Assembly (NCBI RefSeq): GCF_000224065.1
Contig: NZ_AFWT01000048.1
Coordinates: 1 to 35,582 of the forward strand
Direction: 5' to 3'
DNA: 35,582 bases
DNA from: Thiorhodococcus drewsii AZ1
Lineage (GTDB): Bacteria > Pseudomonadota > Gammaproteobacteria > Chromatiales > Chromatiaceae
The notes beneath the pieces were generated by a model. The model was given only the letters and a program-made list of their open reading frames with translations. It did not search any database and was not told the DNA's origin. The position numbers and the translations under genes are program-made. Shown in pieces: positions 8,476 through 15,839 of this stretch (position 1 is its first letter; each line of letters starts with the position of its first letter).

Positions 8476-8617
8476 TTTGTTGGGTCTACTCCGAGTCTCA
8501 CCCTGATGCGGCGCTGAAGATGTTCAATGTTTCTATGACGTCGCTCGCTTTCCCGGCAGGGGCGACTCCGGTATTTTTGAGCCTCTTAGTCCCTATCGCG
8601 GTTGGAAGTGAGCCTCA

Positions 8618-9382
8618 ATGGCAGCTCGACGAAATCGCTGCGTGAAGCTCGATGCCGAGAAAGTGCGCTCCTATGCTCGCAGGCTAGGGGTTGAGTCGCC
8701 GCAGCAACTGGAGGTCCTCTACCGAAAGCGGATCCATGTGCCCGAGACGATGAGCGTCGGCGTCGTGCGCAAGGCATGGAACGGGGAGTGCGTGGATAAG
8801 GAACCGGCCCGCAAGCTCGCTGCCTGTCTCGGCTTGGACGATTTCTTGCCGCTGTTGCAAACGGATCCCGAAATCAGTCCTTGGGGCCGTTTGATGGCCG
8901 ACGCATCGTTGCGGGCTGGCATCCTGAAGTTTGTTCCGGCAGCGGAGACCGATCTGCGCCTGGTGCGTCTGGAGAGCGGGTCACGCGAAGATGGGTTGCC
9001 CAGAGTTTCGTTGAATACCGCCTGGTTTCTTCTCTGTTCCGGGCGGCGCGACCAGGAAGTGTTTCTGCTGATTCGCAGTCGCGATCGGTTCGTGCAACTG
9101 GCGCCTTTGGATGGAGCGCATTTCGTCAATCGTTTCGAGGGGAGGGAGCTGCGCTATCCCGCCCAAGGAAACCTGGAGTTCGAGTCCGCTGACGGCACGG
9201 GGTGGCGTCAGTTCGTGGCGGTGCGCGCACATCGCATTCCCATGCCCTTGCGGGGGCCGCTCACCGGCTATGACCTCACCTTGAGCGAGCTGGATCAGCT
9301 TGCGCTGCGACTGCTGACACCGGTTCAAGGACGCCCCGAAGAACTCGCCGTGGATACCTTCGATTTCGTGCTCGACCGTTGA
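8618..9382 (+). CDS. XRE-like helix-turn-helix protein with unknown C-terminal domain
   Basis: 254 aa. The first 80 residues resemble a Cro/C1-type DNA-binding domain (VRSYARRLGVES..., then VGVVRKAWNGECVD and ARKLAACLGLDDF), though they are not a textbook match. The rest (about 90-250) is beta-rich, with WFLLCSGRRDQEVFLLIRS and FVAVRAHRIPMPL, somewhat like DUF4384-type or sensing domains. No membrane segment or signal peptide. A weak purine-rich site (GAAGTGAG) precedes the ATG. It follows the NACHT gene by 142 bp and precedes a LuxR gene by 65 bp, so it may be a regulator of either neighbour. Role unknown. Confidence 0.65.
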   Translation: MAARRNRCVKLDAEKVRSYARRLGVESPQQLEVLYRKRIHVPETMSVGVVRKAWNGECVDKEPARKLAACLGLDDFLPLLQTDPEISPWGRLMADASLRAGILKFVPAAETDLRLVRLESGSREDGLPRVSLNTAWFLLCSGRRDQEVFLLIRSRDRFVQLAPLDGAHFVNRFEGRELRYPAQGNLEFESADGTGWRQFVAVRAHRIPMPLRGPLTGYDLTLSELDQLALRLLTPVQGRPEELAVDTFDFVLDR

Positions 9383-9447
9383 CCGGCATTTCCACTCCAC
9401 ATCATCTGTATCATCTGTCTGCACTTCGCGGTTAACGAGTCCAACAC

Positions 9448-10209
9448 ATGCAACTGATTGTCGATTACGTCAGCGAGCTCTGTGCCGCCGAGGGTGTCGA
9501 ACAATGTTTCGACGCATTGGAGCGAGCCGTCATCCGACTTGGATTCGACGGTGTTATCTATAGTTCGTATCTCCTGTGTTCACAAAAGGAAGAGGGCGCC
9601 TCTCCCGTACTCCTGCGCTCGGAAGGCTTCGATGCGGCCTTTTTGAAACACTATGTGGAAGCCGGGCTCACTGACCAGGACTTCACCATCAAACGTATCC
9701 TGCAGGGTAACGTAGAGCCGATCGATTGGTGGCTCGAGGACGAGCGCGGGATATTGGAGCCACAGGAGCGAACGGTCATCGAAATCGCTCGCCACGACTA
9801 CGGTCTACACAATGGGATCTCTATTCCGACACTCAGCGACAAGGAGGAGATCGCTGGCGCCAGCCTGGTGAGCAACGACAAGGAACCGGGTTTCCGCAAG
9901 CTGCTCGATGAGCATTTCCAGGTGCTGCGCAACCTGGTTCGTCTATTTCACGACCGTATCTATGCCGATCCTGTCTGCCGCAAGACCATGATGCTCGCGC
10001 ACCTCTCGGACCTTTCCGAAAAGGAGCGCAAGATCCTGGAGTTCCTGGCCACCGGACGTCCGTTGAAAAACATCGACGGCAAGGACATCACGCCGGCTTA
10101 CGCCAACAAACTGCTGGGCGGGCTGTCCCAGCGACTGGGAGCGACGAACCGTCAACAGTTGCGCTACCTCTTGGGGCTTTATCGTATTCATGATTTGTGG
10201 GCGTCGTGA
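9448..10209 (+). CDS. LuxR-family transcriptional regulator (LuxR solo)
   Basis: 253 aa: autoinducer-binding-type domain (about 15-165) and a C-terminal GerE-like helix-turn-helix (about 185-250, LSEKERKILEFLATG). Of the classical acyl-homoserine-lactone pocket positions, Tyr (Y69), Asp (D78), Trp (W94/W95) and Gly (NGISIP) are kept. The first Trp appears as Phe (F65) and the Pro after Asp as Phe (F79). The recognition-helix area (KDITPAYANKLLGGLSQ) departs from the usual TVKTH-type motif. No LuxI synthase is nearby; the nearest candidate signal maker is the FeeM-like enzyme about 5 kb to the left. It may sense a long-chain N-acyl compound or a plant- or host-derived ligand. Confidence 0.8.
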   Translation: MQLIVDYVSELCAAEGVEQCFDALERAVIRLGFDGVIYSSYLLCSQKEEGASPVLLRSEGFDAAFLKHYVEAGLTDQDFTIKRILQGNVEPIDWWLEDERGILEPQERTVIEIARHDYGLHNGISIPTLSDKEEIAGASLVSNDKEPGFRKLLDEHFQVLRNLVRLFHDRIYADPVCRKTMMLAHLSDLSEKERKILEFLATGRPLKNIDGKDITPAYANKLLGGLSQRLGATNRQQLRYLLGLYRIHDLWAS

Positions 10210-10335
10210 TCGCGTGGCCGGGAATCTCTGGATTGAGTAGATCACCCGATTGGAAAAGTGACGATTGCCTAGACCTCGGAAAAGACCGATCAAGTCTAAC
10301 GTTCTTCGCTCCTTACCCAGATCCCCGGAGATTCC

Positions 10336-11526
10336 ATGACCTTCTACGGCATCCTCGATATCGGTGCCTGGCAGGCGGTGCTTGTCACCCTTGTCCTGAC
10401 CCACGTGACGATCGCGGCAGTGACGATTTTTCTGCATCGATCCCAGGCCCATCGCGCGGTCGATCTCCATCCGATCGTGTCGCATTTCTTCCGTTTCTGG
10501 CTCTGGCTCACCACCGGCATGGTGACGATGGAGTGGGTCGCTGTGCATCGCCGTCATCACGCTCGATGCGAGACGGCGCTGGATCCGCACAGCCCTCAGG
10601 TCCTCGGTCTGAGCAAGGTGCTTGCCGAGGGTGCCGAACTCTATGCCGAGGCGACGCGTGATGCCGATACCCTGGAGCGTTTCGGAAAGGGGGTGAAGAA
10701 CGATTGGTTGGAGCGCAATCTCTACAGCAGCCGTCTCCGCTCGCAGGGCCTGGGTCTGATGCTGCTGGTCGATCTGCTCTTGTTCGGCGTCTATGGCCTT
10801 GTCATCTGGGCCGTGCAGATGCTGTGGATTCCCATCTGGGCGGCCGGCGTGGTCAATGGCATTGGCCATTACGCGGGCTATCGGAACTTCGAAACACCGG
10901 ATGCCTCGACCAACTTCATGCCCTGGGGAATCCTGATCGGTGGCGAGGAGCTGCACAACAATCATCACGCCTTTCCGAGTTCGGCGCGGCTGTCGTCCAA
11001 GTGGTGGGAGTTCGATCTGGGTTGGTTCTACATTCGGCTGCTCGCCATGCTGGGGTTGGCGAAGGTGAGACGGGTCGCGCCCGAGCCGATCATTATTCCG
11101 GGAAAACGGCAGCTGGATCTGGACACGCTGAGCGCCATCATCCTGAGCCGGATGCACGTGATCGCCCGCTATGGAAAGGAGGTGCTGACGCCGGTCGCCC
11201 GCGCGGAACTCTGTCACGACGCGCAGCATTGCCGGCGGCTCGTGCGCAGGTCGAGAAAACTGCTGGCGAAAGAGGGCAAGCGTCTGGATGAGGCCGCGCG
11301 GCTGCGTGTCGAGCAGCTACTGTCTCAGCACCAGACATTGGCGACGGTCTATCAGTTTAAGGAACGCTTGCAGGAGATCTGGGACCGGCGTGCCCCGACG
11401 CATGAGGCGCTGCTCGATCGGCTTCAGGATTGGTGCCAGCAGGCGGAGGCAACGGGCATCCAGGCGCTTGAGCACTTCTCGCTCAATCTGCGCGGCTATT
11501 CGCTGTCCGGGACCCGTGCCCTTTGA
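10336..11526 (+). CDS. membrane fatty acid desaturase (DesA-like) with transposase-like C-terminal tail
   Basis: 396 aa with GGAG ribosome binding site. It has the three histidine boxes of membrane di-iron desaturases: HRSQAH (34-39), HRRHH (71-75) and HNNHH (207-211). Hydrophobic segments lie around 10-32, 50-68 and 130-165. It would insert a cis double bond into phospholipid acyl chains or acyl-CoA at the inner membrane. About 110-150 extra C-terminal residues (TVYQFKERLQEIWDR..., about 335-390) resemble the end of ISL3-type DDE transposases. As I recall, this extension is shared by Pseudomonas DesA-type proteins, so it is probably a fixed fusion. The 3' end overlaps the convergent SGNH hydrolase gene by 31 bp. 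Confidence 0.88.
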   Translation: MTFYGILDIGAWQAVLVTLVLTHVTIAAVTIFLHRSQAHRAVDLHPIVSHFFRFWLWLTTGMVTMEWVAVHRRHHARCETALDPHSPQVLGLSKVLAEGAELYAEATRDADTLERFGKGVKNDWLERNLYSSRLRSQGLGLMLLVDLLLFGVYGLVIWAVQMLWIPIWAAGVVNGIGHYAGYRNFETPDASTNFMPWGILIGGEELHNNHHAFPSSARLSSKWWEFDLGWFYIRLLAMLGLAKVRRVAPEPIIIPGKRQLDLDTLSAIILSRMHVIARYGKEVLTPVARAELCHDAQHCRRLVRRSRKLLAKEGKRLDEAARLRVEQLLSQHQTLATVYQFKERLQEIWDRRAPTHEALLDRLQDWCQQAEATGIQALEHFSLNLRGYSLSGTRAL

Positions 11527-12605
11527 TTGGGAGTCTTTCCGCCGAGCCTGCCCGTGAGTTCCAGGCTGTCGAGGCAGTGGTCGAGGGATCGACAGAGGAC
11601 TTGGTGTCCCTTGGGGCTGTAGTGGATACCGTCTCGAGCGAGGAACAGGGCATCCAGATCGCTTTGGCGGGCGAAATCGTCGTAGGGGTCGCAGTAGCGC
11701 AGACCGCGTTGATCGAGCAGTTCACGGACCAGCCTGCGCGGCGCGTCGAATTCCGAGGGGTTGCGCAGGGCGTTCAGCTCCGGAAAGAGAATGAAGCCGA
11801 AGGGGATATCCCTGCCTTTGAGCAACGTCGAGAATGCGTCGAGCCCAGTCTCGAAACGCTGCCGGTTTGCGTCGGACTGCCAGCCCGCGACCACGGTGCG
11901 CATCCACTTCGTGTGATACGCCTCGCGCTCGTCGGTATTGAGCATGGCATAGGTGAACCGCGTTCGGATCTCACGCAGGAAGCGCACGGCATAGGTGCGG
12001 CCGATGCGCTCCTGCATGCGGGCGACCCAGTCGGGCTTGTGCCACTCCGTGGCATAGCGCTGAGCACGTCGTGCCGGTCCGTTATCGTCCATCGATGCGA
12101 AGTCGTTCAGTGTGATGCCGACCAGGACCGCATCTGGATCCGTGCCCAGGAAACCCTGACGTGCCAGCGCCAGGTAGTGGCCGAAGGTATAGGAATTCAC
12201 GCCCAGGTTGAGTAGGCGTCGGCCCTTCTGTCCGGCTTCGTCCGCGCTGTCGAGGCACTCCGTGAATCGGTCTTCCTGGCGCACGCCTGCACCGAACACG
12301 ACCGAATCGCCCAATACGGCGATCCGCACGCCATCGCTGGGTTGTGCCGCAAAATCGCGATCGCGGAACCCCTGAGCGTTGATCTCGATCGGGATATCCT
12401 GGTACGCGGAGCCCTTGAAGTGTCCCGAGAAGTTCGGTTGGTAGCCATAGCCCAGTTGGGGGTGCGCGACGATGAGGCCCGCAGGATAGCCGTAATCGCT
12501 GATCGGTTTGCTGATCTCCAGTGTGTAGAACGCAAATCCCGCCCCTTCCAGAAGAAGGAAGAGGAACAGCAGCCAGACCAAAACGAACAGCATTCTTCTT
12601 CGCAT
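11496..12605 (-). CDS. membrane-anchored SGNH/GDSL hydrolase (SxtL-like position)
   Basis: About 369 aa; ATG at 12605, with an in-frame GTG at 12608. One N-terminal transmembrane or signal segment (MLFVLVWLLFLFLLLEGAG) puts the enzyme outside the cytoplasm. SGNH blocks are present: GDSVVFG (catalytic Ser, near 101), NLGVNSYT (block Gly), TLNDF (block Asn, near 167) and DGIH (Asp and His, near 325-328). Such enzymes hydrolyse acyl or acetyl esters on glycans or lipids. It is divergent from the carbamoyltransferase. The set carbamoyltransferase, SxtJ-like, DUF5989-like and SGNH hydrolase recurs in many proteobacteria, so a joint role in modifying a surface polymer is likely but unproven. Confidence 0.82.
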   Translation of the reverse strand: MRRRMLFVLVWLLFLFLLLEGAGFAFYTLEISKPISDYGYPAGLIVAHPQLGYGYQPNFSGHFKGSAYQDIPIEINAQGFRDRDFAAQPSDGVRIAVLGDSVVFGAGVRQEDRFTECLDSADEAGQKGRRLLNLGVNSYTFGHYLALARQGFLGTDPDAVLVGITLNDFASMDDNGPARRAQRYATEWHKPDWVARMQERIGRTYAVRFLREIRTRFTYAMLNTDEREAYHTKWMRTVVAGWQSDANRQRFETGLDAFSTLLKGRDIPFGFILFPELNALRNPSEFDAPRRLVRELLDQRGLRYCDPYDDFARQSDLDALFLARDGIHYSPKGHQVLCRSLDHCLDSLELTGRLGGKTPNQRARVPDSE

Positions 12606-12702
12606 CACGGCATCCGCAGGTTGTCTTTCCCGGCCACTGAGTCAGCCCATTGGGAATTCGCTATACTGCGCGCCCAATGTCCCTGTCGGTCCAGCGAAGT
12701 TC
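12606..12702. promoter_or_regulatory. divergent promoter region with CATTGGG/CCCAATG inverted repeat
   Basis: Between the hydrolase and carbamoyltransferase genes, CATTGGG (12648-12654) and CCCAATG (12673-12679) form a perfect 7-bp inverted repeat. They enclose TATACT (12662-12667), a good -10 box for the rightward gene. A protein bound to this repeat would cover the promoter. The -35 hexamer is not convincing. Confidence 0.45.
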
Positions 12703-14547
12703 ATGGCTGTCAATATTCTCGGTATCTCCGCATATTATCATGACAGCGCTGCGTGCCTGGTGCGCGACGGCGAGGTCCTGGCCGCCGCGCAGCAGGAGCG
12801 CTTTTCGCGCAAGAAGCATGACGCAGACTTTCCGGTCGAGGCGATCGGCTACTGTCTGGAGGAGGGCGGTCTTGCGCTGGCGGATCTCGATCATGTGGTC
12901 TTCTACGATAAGCCGTTGATCAAGTTCGAGCGTCTGCTGGAGACCTATCTGTCCTATGCGCCTAGCGGACTGCGCTCATTCCTGGCCGCCATGCCGATCT
13001 GGCTGAAGGAGAAGCTCCTTCTCAAGAGCCTGCTGCACAAGGAGCTCGCTACGCTCGGCGGCATCGAAACGGCGGATCTGCCGCCGCTGCTCTTCACCCA
13101 ACACCATCAGGCGCACGCGGCATCCGCATTCTTTCCGAGTCCCTTCGAGCGCGCCGCCGTGCTCTGCATGGACGGCGTCGGCGAGTGGGCGACCACCTCG
13201 GTCTGGCTCGGTGACGGCAATCGGATGACGCCTCAATGGGAGATCCAGTTCCCGCACTCACTGGGGCTGCTCTACTCGGCCTTCACCTACTTCACCGGCT
13301 TCAAGGTCAACTCGGGCGAGTACAAGCTGATGGGGTTGGCCCCCTACGGCGAGCCGAAGTACAGGGATCTGATCCTCGATCACCTGCTGGCACTGAAGGA
13401 CGACGGCACCTTTCGCATGGACATGCGCTATTTCAACTACGCCAACGGTCTGACCATGACCAACCGGGCCTTCGATCGGCTCTTTGGCGGTCCGCCGCGC
13501 CGACCCGAGTCGCCGGTGACGCAGCGGGAGATGGACCTGGCCAGTTCCATTCAGTCCGTGACGGAGGAGGTCGTGCTGCGCCTCGGGCGGACGGTCCATC
13601 GTGAACTGGGCGTCGATCACCTCTGTCTGGCCGGAGGCGTGGCCTTGAACTGTGTCGCCAACGGTCGATTGCTGCGGGAGGGGCCATTCAAGGAGATCTG
13701 GGTTCAGCCAGCGGCGGGCGATGCCGGTGGTGCTCTGGGCGCTGCGCTATCGGTCTGGCACCAGTATCTGGACCAGCCCCGCAGCGGCGCTGACAGCGAC
13801 CGCATGCAGGGCGCTTATCTGGGTCCGGCCTTCGACAATGACCGGATCGAGCCCTATCTCAAGGGCGCGGGAATTCCGTATGTGCGCCTGGATGACGATG
13901 CCTTGATGGCGCGTCTGGCGGCGTTGCTCGACGACGAGCAGGTCATCGGCTGGTTCCAGGGCCGCATGGAGTTCGGCCCGCGCGCACTGGGCGGGCGCTC
14001 CATCATCGGCGATCCGCGCAGCGCCCGAATGCAGTCGGTGATGAACCTCAAGATCAAGTATCGGGAATCCTTCAGACCCTTCGCACCGGCAGTCTTAGCG
14101 GAGCAGGTGTCGGACTGGTTCGAGCATGAGGGGCAGAGCCCTTACATGCTGATGGTCGCGCCGGTCGCTGAATCCAAACGTATCGCCATGACCGAGGATC
14201 AGCAGCGGCTGTTCGGCATCGACAAACTGAAGGTGCCGCGCTCGCAGATCCCGGCCATCACGCATGTGGACTACTCGGCCCGGCTTCAGACCGTGCATGC
14301 CGAGACCAATCCGCGCTTTCATCAGCTGATCGCGGCCTTTGCCGAGCGCACCGGTTGTCCGATGTTGGTCAATACCTCGTTCAACGTGCGCGGCGAGCCC
14401 ATCGTCGGCTCTCCCGAGGATGCCTATCGCTGCTTCATGCGCACCGAGATGGACTATCTGGTGCTGGAAAATTGTCTGATCGCCAAGTCCGAGCAGCCCG
14501 CGCAACCGCGCGATCAAAGCTGGCAACACACGTTCGAGCTGGACTGA
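12703..14547 (+). CDS. carbamoyltransferase, NodU/CmcH (SxtI-like) family
   Basis: 614 aa, normal family length. The N-terminal Kae1/YrdC-related catalytic half opens with NILGISAYYHDSAACLV and includes HHQAH (134-138) and the nucleotide-binding GGVALNCVANG (near 311). The C-terminal domain includes FGPRALGGRSI (424-434) and a typical NTSFNVRGEPIV end. The enzyme transfers a carbamoyl group from carbamoyl phosphate, with ATP, to a hydroxyl on a sugar or secondary metabolite. It is followed after 10 bp by an SxtJ-like gene and then a DUF5989-like gene, so the three form one operon. No toxin or nodulation-factor core genes are in the window; the acceptor is unknown, possibly a surface polysaccharide. 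Confidence 0.92.
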   Translation: MAVNILGISAYYHDSAACLVRDGEVLAAAQQERFSRKKHDADFPVEAIGYCLEEGGLALADLDHVVFYDKPLIKFERLLETYLSYAPSGLRSFLAAMPIWLKEKLLLKSLLHKELATLGGIETADLPPLLFTQHHQAHAASAFFPSPFERAAVLCMDGVGEWATTSVWLGDGNRMTPQWEIQFPHSLGLLYSAFTYFTGFKVNSGEYKLMGLAPYGEPKYRDLILDHLLALKDDGTFRMDMRYFNYANGLTMTNRAFDRLFGGPPRRPESPVTQREMDLASSIQSVTEEVVLRLGRTVHRELGVDHLCLAGGVALNCVANGRLLREGPFKEIWVQPAAGDAGGALGAALSVWHQYLDQPRSGADSDRMQGAYLGPAFDNDRIEPYLKGAGIPYVRLDDDALMARLAALLDDEQVIGWFQGRMEFGPRALGGRSIIGDPRSARMQSVMNLKIKYRESFRPFAPAVLAEQVSDWFEHEGQSPYMLMVAPVAESKRIAMTEDQQRLFGIDKLKVPRSQIPAITHVDYSARLQTVHAETNPRFHQLIAAFAERTGCPMLVNTSFNVRGEPIVGSPEDAYRCFMRTEMDYLVLENCLIAKSEQPAQPRDQSWQHTFELD

Positions 14548-14557
14548 GGTACCGCCC

Positions 14558-14962
14558 ATGCACGCCATCCCCGAGCTCGATGCCCACGGGCTTCGCCGTT
14601 TCGCGCTGACCACCGGCGCCATCGTCGTTGCACTGTTCGGGCTGATCCTGCCCTGGTTGTTCGACCTGCGGTTTCCAATCTGGCCCTGGCCGTTGGCCGC
14701 CGTCCTGATGCTCTGGGGGCTGGCCGCGCCGCGCTCGCTGGGTCCGGTCTATCGCGGCTGGATGCGTCTGGGGCTCCTGATGAGCCGCGTGACGACACCG
14801 CTAACCCTGAGCTTCGTCTTTTTCGTGGCCTTCGTGCCAGCGGGTTTCATCATGCGCCTGATGGGGAATGATCCCATGAAGCGCCGTCTGTTGCCGGATG
14901 CCGAGAGCTACCGCGAGCCAAGCCAAGAGGCCACACCTAAATCCATGGAGAAACCTTACTGA
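14558..14962 (+). CDS. SxtJ-family membrane protein
   Basis: 134 aa with three hydrophobic segments (about 17-35, 42-57 and 78-100) and the typical tail MRLMGNDPMKRR followed by a polar C-terminus. It lies 10 bp after the carbamoyltransferase and its TGA overlaps the next ATG by one base (TGATG), so it is part of the same translation unit. SxtJ proteins have no known biochemical function; constant linkage to carbamoyltransferases suggests a membrane partner or scaffold for that enzyme. Confidence 0.82.
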   Translation: MHAIPELDAHGLRRFALTTGAIVVALFGLILPWLFDLRFPIWPWPLAAVLMLWGLAAPRSLGPVYRGWMRLGLLMSRVTTPLTLSFVFFVAFVPAGFIMRLMGNDPMKRRLLPDAESYREPSQEATPKSMEKPY

Positions 14963-15114
14963 TGCTGGATCTTATCAACGACCTCTGGGGCTTCATGCGC
15001 GAGCGCAAGAAGTTTTGGCTTGCGCCGATCATCATCGTCATGCTGCTGCTTGGCGTCTTGATCGTCTTGGCGCAGGGTTCCGCCGTAGCGCCCTTCATCT
15101 ACACCCTGTTCTGA
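14962..15114 (+). CDS. DUF5989-like small membrane protein (SxtK-like)
   Basis: A 50-aa protein beginning MLDLINDLWGFMRERKKFW, then a single transmembrane helix (IIIVMLLLGVLIVLA) and the ending SAVAPFIYTLF. The sequence matches the small proteins that follow SxtJ in carbamoyltransferase cassettes. Its start codon overlaps the SxtJ stop. Role unknown; it probably joins a small inner-membrane complex with the two upstream products. Confidence 0.85.
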   Translation: MLDLINDLWGFMRERKKFWLAPIIIVMLLLGVLIVLAQGSAVAPFIYTLF

Positions 15115-15199
15115 CGCCAGGTTCCGCTTGGGTGGCTGCGCCGCATGTGCGCTGGCGATACATTTCATGAACTGCCAGCGTTCGATCTTGGAGCGGCCC

Positions 15200-15277
15200 T
15201 ATTGCGCCGTATGCGAGCGGTGGGCGCGCCTTAGCGGATGCCTGCCATGCGGCGCAATACGCTGGCGCTATTGCGCC
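15200..15277. repeat. REP-like palindromic repeats TATTGCGCC
   Basis: TATTGCGCC occurs at 15200-15208 and 15269-15277, and its complement GGCGCAATA at 15251-15259. The last two form a perfect 9-bp stem around a 9-base loop. The pattern resembles REP/BIME-type repeats common between gammaproteobacterial operons. It lies downstream of the carbamoyltransferase operon and may protect or terminate that transcript, although no T-run follows. Confidence 0.65.
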
Positions 15278-15300
15278 CTACGCTGGATTCTGGGCAGGTC

Positions 15301-15316
15301 CTAAGTCTGCGCTAAT
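15301..15316. promoter_or_regulatory. possible response-regulator box CTAAG-N6-CTAAT
   Basis: Two near-identical 5-mers 11 bp apart, about 60 bp upstream of the PepSY-regulator operon. The spacing matches direct-repeat sites of PmrA/QseB-type regulators, so the operon could be autoregulated by its own response regulator. Weak alone, but a similar 11-bp TTAAG pair occurs at 4514-4529. Confidence 0.3.
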
Positions 15317-15376
15317 TGTCGATCGTTATCGTGACCCTCACGCGAATCCCCGCGTGACTGACGAGAGGCAATGATC

Positions 15377-15730
15377 ATGAAAGCCAAGCTCTATCACTCC
15401 CTAGCCATCACGACGCTGTGTCTGTCCGGCCTTGGTGGCGCCTACGCCGCGAGCAGCGAGCAGAACGATGCGCTCGGGATTACCGATGCGCCGATCAGTC
15501 TCACTCAGGCCATCGCCGCCGCGGAGCAGCAGGTTGGTGGCAAGGCGTCCAAGGCCGAGTATGAGCGCGACCAAGACCGTTGGGTCTTTGACGTCGAGGT
15601 CGTCAAGGGCGACATGGTGATGGATGTCGAGGTGGACCCTACGACCGGTAAGGTGCTCGCCGCAGTGAATGACCGGATCGATCAGGGCGATGACGAGGAC
15701 CGTGAGGGCGGTGACGAACGGGAGGATTGA
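15377..15730 (+). CDS. periplasmic PepSY-domain protein
   Basis: 117 aa. GAGAGG at 15363-15368 favours the ATG at 15377 over the one at 15371. It has an N-terminal signal peptide (about 22 residues, ending GGAYA-A) and a single PepSY fold (about 40-98: ISLTQAIAAAEQQVGG..., WVFDVEVV, DVEVDPTTGKVL), then a highly acidic tail. PepSY proteins act in the periplasm, often modulating a neighbouring sensor kinase or peptidase. It is the first gene of an operon ending in a kinase, so it may be that kinase's periplasmic partner. Confidence 0.85.
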   Translation: MKAKLYHSLAITTLCLSGLGGAYAASSEQNDALGITDAPISLTQAIAAAEQQVGGKASKAEYERDQDRWVFDVEVVKGDMVMDVEVDPTTGKVLAAVNDRIDQGDDEDREGGDERED

Positions 15731-15839
15731 TCTGCGACGCGCGGCCGTCTGGGGCGAAACGAGCGCCCCGGACGCCTGCCCCGTCCGCCATGACCAATCC
15801 CCCATTCCGCGCCTGCCAAGACGCAAGGAGTCCCAAGCC

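Noticed and set aside
9943..11229. 428-aa minus-strand frame over the desaturase
   Set aside because: His/Gln/Arg-rich, no recognisable domain; overlaps the plus-strand gene with complete histidine boxes.
11496..15114. Saxitoxin-type biosynthetic cluster
   Set aside because: Only the carbamoylation-associated families are present; the polyketide-like starter, amidinotransferase and oxygenase genes are missing, and the four-gene set is common in non-producers.
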